Assembly: GCF_000003815.2 (NCBI RefSeq)
Contig: NC_049982.1
Location: 10,914,175-10,978,174 of the forward strand
Origin: Branchiostoma floridae
Lineage: Eukaryota; Chordata; Leptocardii; Amphioxiformes; Branchiostomatidae
DNA length: 64,000 bases
Direction: 5' to 3'
Under the pieces are notes generated by a model. The model did no database searches and was not told where the DNA came from. It saw only the letters and a program-made list of their open reading frames with translations. This document shows, in pieces, positions 11,801 through 24,339 of the stretch (the first letter of the stretch is position 1; every line of letters begins with the position of its first letter). The position numbers were made by a program, and so were the translations under genes.

Positions 11801-14800
11801 TAGAACCACCTGTCCCTAGTACAGTTTCTATTCCCACTAACCGTTTTCCACGCTCTACATATCCCGACGTTACCTTCCCACGAGTCTGACTTCCCGCTTA
11901 GCATCCAAAATCCCATAAAACCCTTCTTTTTCAAAGGAGTTTCTTTGAGGTCATGGAAAAACCAACACCGTTTTCACGCCCCACGATTCGGAACAGCCAG
12001 CGAGACCTGAAATTGATACAAGCGCACTCCACATCGATACACTTGTTTGGACACGGCGAGAGGTTCAGAAAGTGTCTAAAGGCGGCGCAGTATTTTTACC
12101 CGCCTTCTTTGTTTGATCTAGGAGCGTGTCCGAGATATCACAGGGCTCTCGTGTTTCTGTAACCGTCTTCTTGGAGACTTTCACGAGAAAAACAAGGGCG
12201 GTGGAATTGTTGTCCTCCATAATATGCATTGACGTGGAAGTTGTACGTCCCTATATTATGTCACTGGTCTATTAAAGCTTAAGTTTTCGTATGAAAAATA
12301 GACAATCAGAACTATATCTTAATTCAAATTATAACGTCTGTAGCACATATGAAGATATCACCATTCTTGTAATTCTAGACTCCTCTCTTCGAGGTGGGTA
12401 AGGTATGTCCTCCCTTTGCTACTTTAAGTTGTAAAATTACATTGAGTTACGACAATCAAGACAAGTGCAGTGTCATCTACTGAAGTGATAAAAGCAAGAA
12501 AATACCAGACCTTGAGGGAAAATCACGTTTTTGCTGACACTGGTTGTATATTGCGAGAAAGAAGAACAAGAAAGTGACAACAACCCCTTTTGTTTTCAGC
12601 ACCCGGCACGGAACAGTATGGGCAGTCATATATTAACTGCTCTCTGACGTTTTTACTGATGTGGAGCATGAGAACAGACGGTCAGTAACTGTGCCCTTTA
12701 TGAGATGCAAACCCGCCATAAAAAGGCCTCGCTACACAGGAACTTCAGAAGAAGCGGTGTGGCCAGTGTTTACCGCCGAACGAAAGTCGTTATCACCCAT
12801 CTTAGTTCAATATTTACACGGCACTCGTAAAGGTGAGAAAGGTGGCTACACCGCGGCTGTTGTGTAACACACTGCAGGTAGCGCCCCGAGCTAAACCGCG
12901 GGTTCGCGCTGTGGTTTCCCCGTATGTTGTAAGTACACATCGCTTGATAGCTAGAGTACCTGTCTTTCATTTCATAATGGCCGTTTTCACAGAAGGTGAT
13001 TGCAGGTGTAGACTGTATCAACTGGTCATATTTCGAATGGGAGAAACTTGACGAGAAGGCATAGTGTTGCCAATGACTTGGTAGTTTTCTGGCTATCTGT
13101 GGGAAGTGAGTTTCAATAATGTTCTATGTTAGATTAGCCTTAAGAATAGTAGTTTTGGCCTATCCGTACATACCGTAGTCAACTGATAAGGCTCATTGCG
13201 ACGCATATTGCAGATGACGGCCTACATTAGAACAGAATTAGTTTCTCGTCACGCCAGGTATTGAACAGATCAGTTATTGTTAACGTCTTCTAAGCTTAGC
13301 GAATCGTGTCGAGTTTTGAGGGCATTGCACCTTCTTTTCGCGTTTAGGTAGATCCCTAGAGGGCTAAAGGTATGCGTTTCCGTTAACACCAAATATGTTC
13401 TTGGGGCCATGAAATACCAGGTGAGGATCTTCAGATTACGTCCGACACCTGTGTCATATCTTCAGGGATACGTTAAGCCGGTACAATTACTCTCATTTGG
13501 AGCCACTCCTTCCGTGGATTAGTGAAGTGAATGGAAACGGCTCTCCGGGCTGTACCCTGTAATTAGTAGGTAAGATGTACTGTACTGTACGGAGAACCAA
13601 GGCCGTGCAAAGTGCAGAGAGCTGGGGCTACAATTTGTCGTTAAGATTGCGAGAATGTCCTGACGTAAAGCTGAGCTAAAAGTCTTGTCATGAATTTTTG
13701 AGGATTTTGCATTGCCAGAACCTACAGTAGTTTTGCGTCAAAAGTTTCCATATAGAATCTTGTTATAAGGTCAAGCTGGTACAGGTTCGGTCACAAAATG
13801 AAGTAATATACGCCAGGGATAGCAAATTTCAAACTACTTAAAGAGGTTCTTGGACACTTCATGGGCAACTTCGCTCTTCTGTCCGTGGCCGTCTGCTCTA
13901 ACCACATTTCTGACCCCAAAATACAGAAAGGCCGTTCTAGGGCACCGAGTCGGAAGCTCGTCTTTGCCACTGTTTGTGTTTTTAGAGACGCTAGTGTAAT
14001 CTCAAACCCAACGAACCGTATTAAAGAGTATTAACGTAGTACATTGAATCCAGAAAAGCCTTAGAGTAGCTTTTACAAGAAATGTTTGAACATCTGACAA
14101 CGTTTCAATATTGTTGATGATTTAGATTTATCAAGTCCCAAGGAAAACATTGGACACTGTTACACGTCTGAAAAGCTATTATACAGGGATAGAGTTTTGC
14201 TTGTACAGGCGAAAACGTCTTGTATGTTTATGTTGCAGTTTTGTTCCACCACGGTTGGCTGCGCTCGTTGCTTTTACCCTTTTCTCGCTCGTGTATATCC
14301 GTGTCTTATTACAACAAGCAGGTCTCTCTACTTTTGTATTTCACACTTCAACGGCCTAGTACAGTCGGATCATTCTTCTAAACCTGGGGCAATTACTCCT
14401 TTTATCGACGTTCTTTCTCTCCGTCCTTGCTAAGTTGTGCTTTGTGGTGGTTCTTTTAATACCTGTGTAAATTTACCGTCTAAAACTGAACACTACACTA
14501 GGTTTTTGTAACATGGAAACCCAGCAATGCATCAAGGAGTCTTTTGTTGGTACACGTTTCTTGTAGTTTCCTGAGATACACCTGTGACTATAATGCACGG
14601 ATTTGCGCCGCGGGATTCACGATACATGCATGTAGCTTACGGGTAGCCATGCAGACATCTTTGGGCTGCTAGGATGCAAAGGTTATCAGGAATGTGAACT
14701 ATTTAGAGTTTTTGCCGTTAACATAAACATATACGTGTGAATGGCAGCAAAGTAATGTGAGACGTGTGGTTATATCTTTGTGGTTTATGATATGCATCGC

Positions 14801-17800
14801 AGTAGACCACCTCTAGGGGATAGGCTTGCCACAAATTTGGACGGGTATCTCAGACGACAGAGTACCCCTGGTACAGCCGTCGCAATATAGGTGCACGGTG
14901 AGCTACATACGTGGGTTACTAGGGCACCGTGTACATGTACATATACAATACAGCACCCCCTCCATCGCGTAATGGGTATTTTATGACTCCATTCTACACA
15001 CAACAGCCAATGATGGCCCTCCGACGTCACAGAATGGTGTTCGGTTGACCTGTCACATGACTAAGTTACCAACTCCCCGATTTGCAGTCGACAAAGGCGT
15101 AATAGGGTCAAATATGATATTCGTTACCATTGGTTTGCCATTTGACCCCTGAAACGGAGATAGCATCCCGCCCACAGCACACTTGACTGACTATTGTACT
15201 GGTCTTTTTCATAGGTGACTTCGTCTTTGCGCAGTGAGAGGTAGAACACCTTTGATCAACAGACACAGGACAGACCAAGGACTCTGTGACTGAGGAAACC
15301 GTGAAGTAAAGAAAGCATTGCTTTGTGCAAGCATCTGGTACGTACGACATATCAATTTTTTGTAGCCTGGTTAAAGATAAAGCCTAATGAATTAAAAACA
15401 ATTAAAACGCAATCGTGGCATGCTAGCATTTGGTGCATGGGTGTCGGCCGTCAGTCAGCAATTAGAATCTGCCACGAGGAAAGGCCGGATCAGAATACAT
15501 CAAACCCCTTTGCGGATCGTACCCGTCATTATGTCTTATAACTTGCATTTGATAGCATGTTTATGTTAGTTACACTATTGTCCACCGAGACAAGTAGACA
15601 ACCGTATAAGGTGCAGTACCAGAGGATAATGTCATTGACTAGTCGAAAGGAAAATTTAAATTTCAGCCGTTGTTGAAGCTTGCCATGTTTGCCCATAAGA
15701 CCTTCATTTTTCACTTGTCACTGCACGCCACAATGTGTGCACCTTCGACATTTTACCCATATTGTCTGCATGACCGTGGTTACGTACGTGTCACTGATCA
15801 TGAACTCATAATCTTCACTAGGCTATGATTAAGCTTTTGAGCACACGACTGTAAACGTTGTGATACGCCTTGTGTATAGGTAGGGGAGGGGCAAAATGCA
15901 CGGTGCAAATGACTTGCCCTATTGTTGACTTTCTTCTCACATTCTCTCACGTCTTTAACTTCACCTTCACTTCTGGTGGATGTCTTCGTGTTCAAAGCCT
16001 GAACACCTTCCATTCACACAACGGAGATGGCCGCCTTCAAACTGTCTTGGTTTGATAAATGACTTCAGACGACGTACGTGACGAATTACCAAGTTCACTT
16101 GATCATGTTGCAATGTTGTAAGACACATGGTCATTACATGTGTACCAGCCCACTTCATGGCGACAGGCGGAGGGCCCTTAAGGGTTATGGATTGGATTAT
16201 TGACCCAATATCCTTTGTAAATTGTGTTGACTCGGAGAAAAGTGTGGCAATTTGAGTCGAAGTGGCCTTGGCTTCATGCCCTGGTTGTTACTGAGAATAT
16301 CATCCCTCGAAAGAGTTGACAATACTCCTCTTTGTTCTGATATTGTATTCCAAAAAAAAAAAAAAACGCAGCTTCTAACCATCTTGATTGTTCAAGACAT
16401 CGTTGGAAATATTATTCATTAGAAACACGTCAATCATATGTCCATGACATGAATGCACGATGTATTACGAGCGAGCAAGATTTCAGTGTTTGGCAAAGAC
16501 TTACATGCGTCATTCCTTGCTCAAATAACAGACAATTCCTTTGTATTGTGTAGTTGATGACAACTGACTTACCAAGGATCATCTGTTGACGATACTTTGA
16601 CGATACTAGTATTTACATACTTGAAGAGACTATGATACACTTTGCAACGTTAATCAAAAGTATGCAGAAGTTACATTAGCCATTAGTTACCGCAATGACC
16701 AGGGAGACTTTGTCGTTACCAGGTGATGTTGAATATGACAGTTGTTGAGAAATCGCACGAATGTGGGCTCAGTGGACCTTTGAGAAAGTTTTGTTGATTC
16801 GTCACGTCTTTATCTTGCACCTGCCACAACAATCGGTGAAAAGTCACAGTTTTTCTGTCAAACATGAACATTAGTCGCCGTGAAATATTGGAGTTTGACG
16901 TCACCTCTAACATTCAGGGGCGTAAAGTCAGAGTACGGGATACAGGCATGATTTTTCATAGCTCTCACATGAATGAAATTTAGTGTTGGGCAAAATGGAT
17001 GGAATAACTCAAACTTAAGGCTTATTAAAACAGCTCAGTCTCAGTAACGTTAGTTATCGTGTTGTAATTATATTTTCACAAAACAGGATAACGTTGGGGC
17101 GTTACGTCTGTCCGCTGTTTTGTAAACATCAAATGCCACAGTTATCAGACTGTTTGTACTCGGTACAACACGCGAATTACTTTTAGTTGTTTGCTCACGA
17201 CTGCGTTTTTAAGCTCGACCTTCAAACTAAATCTTCCTGCTACCCTTACATTCCCCACAATATTATTATTGATAGTTACATCACACGACTGAATTCTATC
17301 AAGCATTTTGATTTGGTATTTGTCAAAAGGATTTAAACTTTTAGGTTTACTTATGATTTACAGCGCCGCTGACGTCAGATAGGCGCCAAGATATAACACA
17401 CAGCTCCAATAGACGTAACAGATCCGATACTGATCGTGTTTCAGAGTTTGATAAGGCAACTTGGCATAAATCAAGCTTACATAACAAAGCCGTTGTCTTG
17501 ATACAGGTAATATGTCGAATGTTCTGTATCAATCTAATGGCTTTTTTTCTTACATGTCGTATTTTTATGCCATTTTTACGCTAAACCGAAGTACGTTTCA
17601 TTGAGTAGATGATTTGACATCAAATTTGTTGCCATTGCATTGTTGATAAGAGCGTTCAAGTCACGTAAGAAATTCGACTTATTTTTTCACGGCCATTTTA
17701 CCGTTGCTCCTTTAACACACCTAACAAAAGCCGTTGTCCTCTCTTCTGTCAACATGCCTTAGGAGGGATTTTGCAGAGAAAAGAATTTATCATATAAATA

Positions 17801-18575
17801 CATTTATCGCGGCATATCTAGCACAAAAGCCTGGGCTTAGCGACATTCTCACAGAAATCCCCACCCTCAGCCTGGCGCAAACACCGGCTGCTATAATGGG
17901 CTAGTTCGTGCGATACGGGATCCTATTGTCAACACCATATCCCTTCCTAAATCCCCTAATATACTCTATAAAGCTAACAAACAGTCGCGTGCACGGAGAT
18001 TTGGCGCAGGTACGTAAACAGGTAGCCGTGCTGTGAGCAGGTAAAGTCACGCGGTATTTGTGGTGGGGTTTTGGAATCCCAAGACTTCATAGGGGGTAAA
18101 CAGGTATGACCGTGGTAATCCCTTCTTAGCGCTTTGTTCAAACTGTCACTTCAGGTGTACAGGCAACGACTTTATTGACAATCAAAGGTGTACAATGTAC
18201 ATGTCACCTATTCTGCAACTGAGTTCCACTAGTGCAGTGTTAGTGAATTGTGATAGTTGGGAATAAATCCCATTAAAGTTGCATAAAGGCACGAAACGAG
18301 TCTAGATATGGCTTGACTTTAAACGATCAATCATTTTGTTAATGCCCTGCCAGGTGTTTATTTACCTAGGGGTAGAATCAAGGAACTCGACCTTAAAAAT
18401 GAAAATATGCCATCGCTGCACATTGTTCTGAAAGAACAACATAGTTTGTCTGCTTATGAGGCTTGGTGTCGCTTTGCTTTGCTATTTATTAAAACTATTA
18501 AGTATGTAGTTTGGTACGGATACCAGCCTAATTTTTCTATACTATCGTTTGGCACAGTTGTAAATAAGCTTGTGT

Positions 18576-18608
18576 AAATTCTCCTATCCTACTTGGATAG
18601 GAGAATTT
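18576..18608. repeat. Perfect 14-bp hairpin
   Basis: The arms at 18576-18589 and 18595-18608 are exact reverse complements (AAATTCTCCTATCC against GGATAGGAGAATTT) around a 5-nt loop. The second arm runs into a short T tract. In a eukaryotic intergenic region this is most simply a foldback or the centre of a small MITE. No gene is adjacent. Confidence 0.7.
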
Positions 18609-19086
18609 TTAATTGCACCATTTTGAAGTCTATTCATAGCACATACAGCTCAAAATCATTCGTATATATTACAACGCATAACGTTTGAACACTCTATCAT
18701 GTTTGACTCCAAGGCAAGACCCCATAGGTCCTTTATATTGGTAATTATATTCCTAGTTCTGTGATATGATGTACTGTGACGAATTTAAAATGCAGAGTGC
18801 TGGGTATGTCTATTGTTAAAATAGCGGTGCAAAAGTTTGGCAGGTGTCCGCAAAATTAAACACAATGAGAATCAAGACCGTGTCCTGGGGGAAGGCAGGT
18901 GAAAACAGAGATGATAACGGTGCTTTAAGCGTGCTCCTTTGTTGTTGACCGTTACTTAGGTCAGATAAAATACGTAATTGTAGGTATATGAAACCAAAGG
19001 CGCAACACGGGGGGTTGACAAATCCAGTTGGCCACTTTTTGAGATAGAAGTGTAGAAATATACCATATAAATGGTGTTAAGATACA

Positions 19087-19114
19087 CCAAGGACGTCTTA
19101 TATAACGTCCTTGG
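19087..19114. repeat. Perfect 10-bp hairpin
   Basis: CCAAGGACGT at 19087-19096 pairs exactly with ACGTCCTTGG at 19105-19114 across an 8-nt AT-rich loop. No gene lies near it and its role is unknown. Confidence 0.6.
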
Positions 19115-22100
19115 ATACATGCTGCAATTGAAATATTACTAAAATGGAATCGGAATTATCATGAAGAAAGCCAAAGGTCAACAGTGAACATTCGATGACT
19201 CCACACTCTTGTTTTCTGAAAATAGTTACAGCTTAATATTGCAATAAGATCTAGCCACATTTTGGTCTTGCAAGACCACAAAAGTTAGATACAAGTACCC
19301 AATTAGCTCATTAATAAGACACCATAAAGCATTTTACCAGAAAAAAGGTATAATTTGTTGTGATTTTGAATTCAGAGACACAATTGTGCTCTAAATAGAA
19401 AAGTACAATACCCTGTTGTTGAAGCTAACAACACGCCGAGGGCTTGAAGTTTACACTGCAGAACACTTGAAAAGGTTGATTTATGTTTAATCAAGGGGAG
19501 ATGATCTGTAACGAGGTAGTTAAAATTCACACCTGTGAAATGTCATCCTGGATTTAGTGGGTCGCCACACTTGATATTATCGTCGTCGTTATCAGGACAA
19601 AGGCCCAGCCGCAATAAGATATTGCCGACGGACTGTTCCATTGAACAATCCCTTGAGGAGGGATCAGGAACGTTTTCAAGCCAACTCACACACCCCAATT
19701 ATTTGATGATTGTCAAATATACCTGATATTTTCTCTATTTGACATTTGAAAGGGGCGGTTGGGAATCTCGAGTAAGATAAAAAGGCACCGTATAATGCAG
19801 CTAAAAATAGGTCAAGACCAATGAAATGCATGGGAGGAGTTATTCATTAAGAGAAAAGATCTTGTAGGGATTACTATTGTTTAGGTTTTTCAAAGTGTGC
19901 TGTATGCGTATCTAGTGGCGACATCTGGTGCTAAAGTCATCTTCCTTTCAAGATCAGAGATCATCAGTGCTTGAAAGGGGTTGAAGAACAGGTTCAACAT
20001 CCAATAAATCCATAAGTCATCAAGTACCCCTGAAGAACAAACAGTTCGATAAAGACTGTATTTGAGCTGCATGTAAACAGTCGTTTGTAACCTTTGATTG
20101 ACCTTTGCACACCATTTATGTTACCAAGGACAACGGATATACTGTCAGACGATGGAATGGAGAGGCGAAGTAATTTTGGCACGTAGGTCAGATGTCACCG
20201 TCTGTTTACCTCTTGTCAACTGTTTGTTTGTTCTACGTCACAATGGTGCAGGAGATGCTTCCAAATATAGTTATACTGCAATTAATTACACGTGTCCTAC
20301 ATGTGGGCGTGAATGTACATTACAAAAAGCGAGTTGTAGACTTTTGAGTATGGCAAAGAAAGACGAAATGTTGTTTTCCATTGTTCTTCTCTTACATGGC
20401 TCAGTTTTCCTATAAATCATACACAATGCTCAGAAATAAAACTTTGGCGTTTTGCTGCTGTTCTAGATCTTCTACATCGTACTACATATCGACAGTGTCG
20501 TTGGGGATGTGAACATGTCTATGCTAGAATGTCTATGCAGATTGATGTCAATGCTTGATAAGCAATGTTGAGTCACGCGGGCACTCTGCTATCGATACTT
20601 CTTCAGAGTCAAGAAGCGTGTCCCGGGCAGACCTCTGAGTTAACTTTTCAAAGTTTGCGGAAAAAATCAACGCCGGAAGCCGGGGACTTCTCGGTCGGTG
20701 ACACTGAATGCGGGACTACATTTCGGTGGCAGACCGCATTCAGTAGACCGTCACATCTACACAGCGAAACAAAGCGGATCTAATATCTTAGATATTTGTT
20801 TGTAGTTTTGTGTTGTGTTCTCTTGCCTTGGGGATGTTGAAAGAAGCGAGGACGAAGTGAACACGAAAAAATTAAATCTATTCACGTCAAAAATACATTG
20901 TATTTTTCATTGAAATCGTCACTATGTTATCCTCTTAGACTCTAGCAGACAATTTTGCTATTGTGATTAAGTTTTAAAAGATCTTTATTTTTCGTTTTAA
21001 GCCATTCCTTCTAACAAACACCGTAACTGGAACTTGCCTTATCAGCCTGGGGACATCATAAGTTATCGAGTCATCTCATCATTACGTCATATCCGTGCCT
21101 TGACTTCTATGCGAATTAATGAAACAAGGACAGTTCGCAAGCTCTGTTGATTTTACTCATTGCTAAGGCTGTTATATCCGACCTTGATCAACATCCGCTG
21201 GTGTGCCTTGCACCTGTGTAAAGTTTAGAGAGTCGAGTACCAACCGTTAGACACTCTCTTATCTTTAGTCCATTTTAAAAATCAATTCTGTCCGACTTAA
21301 TCCTTCAAGGTTACAAGGTGTGCAATAAGAAGGAGGTAATTGACGTAAGAAAATACGTCATGTTGGCCGTGGGAATCGGCAGGCATACCCCGTGTATGCT
21401 GCTGTAACATTAGTAACTCAATAAATGCGCCCCTTGTTCTGATACCTACTCCTCCGCCTATGTTGGTATCATTACTGTTTGCACTTCTGATCAACGGTTA
21501 GCTGCATAAATACAACTATTTGCATACGGCAGGTGTAACACCGGCGTAGATCGGTCTTGCACTCTAACTCAGAAATCATCATCATCATCCCATAGCTTTA
21601 ACTCAGAAATGACGACCTTAAAGATCCGATATGAAAGCTACAGAAGAACGTGTTAAATGTGAGATAAAATCCCGTTTTAATCATCGAATGGTAAACAACT
21701 GGAAGGTTTGTTATATAGGACATGTCAGACAGAGGCGTTCCCACAGAAACACGCTCCCCTCTTGAGATTGCTCTGATTTTGACCTTAGACTGACCGTTCC
21801 TTTGATTGGTGTATCGATCAGGACCGTTATGGTGGGCAAATATCAGGCATATCTTATCAACGTTGAACAATCCTTCTGTTCAACGTCTGTAGAAAAGTAG
21901 AAAAACATCGTGTTCGTACTTTGCCCCGTTGTCTTATCGGAATTAAGACACTTCAAAGGGATTCCAGACATTTGCGGTTATCACTGATTAGCACATTTGT
22001 TTGTAAACGTTTAATGGAATAAAATGGCCTTTAAAATCTTGATTTAATAGACATCTATGATTTGTATGCTTCTGTAATGGAAGAAATGTATGAGTTATCA

Positions 22101-24189
22101 CAGGTAACAATGGTTGCGGAGATACCGTCAACAAAGTGCTAATGGTCTGCCCCGTTGACTCTATATCTAACATCTTATCTCCACCGAAATGTCAAGCAAG
22201 ACAGTTTGCGGGTCCGCCCTTCCTTCGTTTGCACTCACCTGTTGAGTACCTGACATCAAAGAGCCGCCGCCCCTTCAGGTGATGGCTGTGGTGTGTCATT
22301 TGTAGTGACAGGATTGGACCGTTCCATTTACACGGAAATTTACAATTTTCTTGAAATTCTAATCCCTTCTAATTTGAGTTTTTTCTTAAATTTTTGGCTT
22401 ATTCATTACAATTTGTTTCCAGGCGCCCTGTCTTCCTCTAAGATTACTGATCACTCTCTTCCTATGATGCACATTTGCTGTCACCCCTCAAGCATACATC
22501 ACAATGGGATCTCCCTTAACACTCACCCACGTACCAGTGCAGGTATACACTCACATATACACACACTAGTATGGGCCCTGATGTATGCTGTAATGTCGTA
22601 ATCTGCAGTGCAAACGTTGACCAAGGTGGGAGGACATGTATTAACGACTCACCTGTTCTTCCACACCCACACGCAGGTGTCTAAGCGACGTGCAGGTAAC
22701 ACGACTACACACCTGTGGATACAGAGTTTGCAGAGGACTGCTCGCCATACGGCATGTGACAGCACAATTACCGTGGGATCGACTGATTTTCTCAAGGTAA
22801 GTTTGTACTGTATTTCTGATTATGTTCACACGGACATTAGGTTAATTACGGCTTCAATGTTTTAATATAATAGCTAGTGATATGTGTTTTCGGGGGCAAA
22901 TATGTTAAATGACGTTATCTACTGTGCGTTGTTTTGTGTCCATGTGTTACGTTAAGTAATGATGGGCAATCGCTGTCACTTGCAAATATTGATAGCATCG
23001 CTTAACTGGAGACCCAAAGCGTACTTTAAGAAGCATCTTCGTAGGTTTGCTACGTTGCAGTGATTGCCAAATGTTTATTTCGTATAGAATTCGAGTATAC
23101 GTTGGACGGCTTGGTTATATATAGTAGTATGTAAATTACTAGCACTGCATATGATCAGATCAGCCCATCGTGCTATCAAATTTTGAATGTAGAAACAGAG
23201 GAACTTATTCACCATCAAACACCGTCAGCTATTCGACAGTAACAAAGAACAAACACGATAAATTCTCCCGCTACACCGCACGGCCACCGGCCTCAGGCAT
23301 AAATCTGCCAATCACACATTTTTTCACGCGTTTTGTCAAAGCAAGCTTCTTGCTGGGGGTTGTTTAAAATCAGTGGCATGGTCTCCCCTGAAGGTGCGTA
23401 TGTTAAGGCTATGATTGTTTCCTCAGTAAAGGGCGGCTCCCCTCGGCTTACAATTAACTAACATACTTAAAATGATAACTACTATGGAAAGGGTTATCTT
23501 CAAATGCTAATCGTATGTTGCTCAAATGCTGTCCTCTAAAGTGACGACTACTCCACGAGTCTATTTTGGGTGTGAGCTTGTTTGAATAGGACGGTGGGGG
23601 CACAGCTTTCTGTGTGTAATTGGATTAGAAGCCACAACAAATTATCCAGCTTAGATTCAAATCATGGCTACTGTGTAGACAATCCGAGGAATCTTAAGGG
23701 TGGAGATGACCTTTACAAATCTTTTACCGTCTGCGATTCAGATTTACACCATAATATGTCATCAACAGAAATAGAATTGAAATCAGGAAGTGTTTGCCTT
23801 GCGCCCCCTTCAAAGACTGTTCTTGGGAGAAGCAGTCGGTTTAGACAAATAGTCAAACATGTTGAGTCATGCAGCGTGCAAATCGTACCTGTGAAACGTT
23901 TTCTGTTGTTGTCTCGAACAACTCATCTTCTTTTGCGTCAGTCAATAAATGCTGTCTAACGTTTAATATGACTGCATCTATTTATGGGACTGACGTCACA
24001 GGAGACACCCTAACAAATAGAAGCATCTGCTTGTTAGTCATGACTTCTCACGCTACACAAAGCCCGGAAACATTACCCTCCCTCCACAGGAGGTAGTGGT
24101 GTGGGGTAAATGGCACGGATCTAATATAAAAGGGTGCATGAGCTGGTCTTGTTTGGGGGTAGTTAGCGAGGATACGTCTCTGCAGGTCA

Positions 24190-24339
24190 TCTCCAAGCAG
24201 ATCCTACGGCAGCATAAGATGGTATCAAAAGCTGGCCAAAAGAGTGTTGTCGGTCTAGGAGCGTGAATTCCTAAGCTGGTTACAGTCCTTTACCAGCATT
24301 TGATACTATTTTATGCTGCCGTTATTATCTGCTTGGAGA
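24190..24339. mobile_element. Foldback MITE, copy 1
   Basis: Two arms of about 46 bp (24190-24235 and 24293-24339) are near-perfect reverse complements. Both start at the element edge with TCTCCAAGCAGAT and share an inner block around GGCAGCATAA. The centre of about 57 bp is unpaired and non-coding. A related element with the same terminal sequence lies at 60157-60265, so this is a repeat family and not a unique hairpin. It encodes no transposase. The superfamily is not clear because I could not fix the target-site duplication. Confidence 0.75.

Larger units (their letters stand above)
7919..24189. other. Long gene-poor region
   Basis: More than 16 kb without a gene that I can support. Open frames of 60-140 codons occur on both strands but show no recognisable domain or consistent splice signals. 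Distinct structures are a perfect hairpin at 18576-18608, another at 19087-19114, a short inverted repeat at 20703-20744 and a 15-A run near 16352. On the - strand, around 22215-22280, a 50-nt piece flanked by acceptor-like and donor-like signals could encode HLKGRRLFDVRYSTG, but it stands alone. Confidence 0.5.

Noticed and set aside
20098-20415. 105-codon + strand frame
   Set aside because: Contains a few Cys (CPTCGRECT) suggestive of a zinc ribbon, but there is no second half, no splice support and no recognised family.
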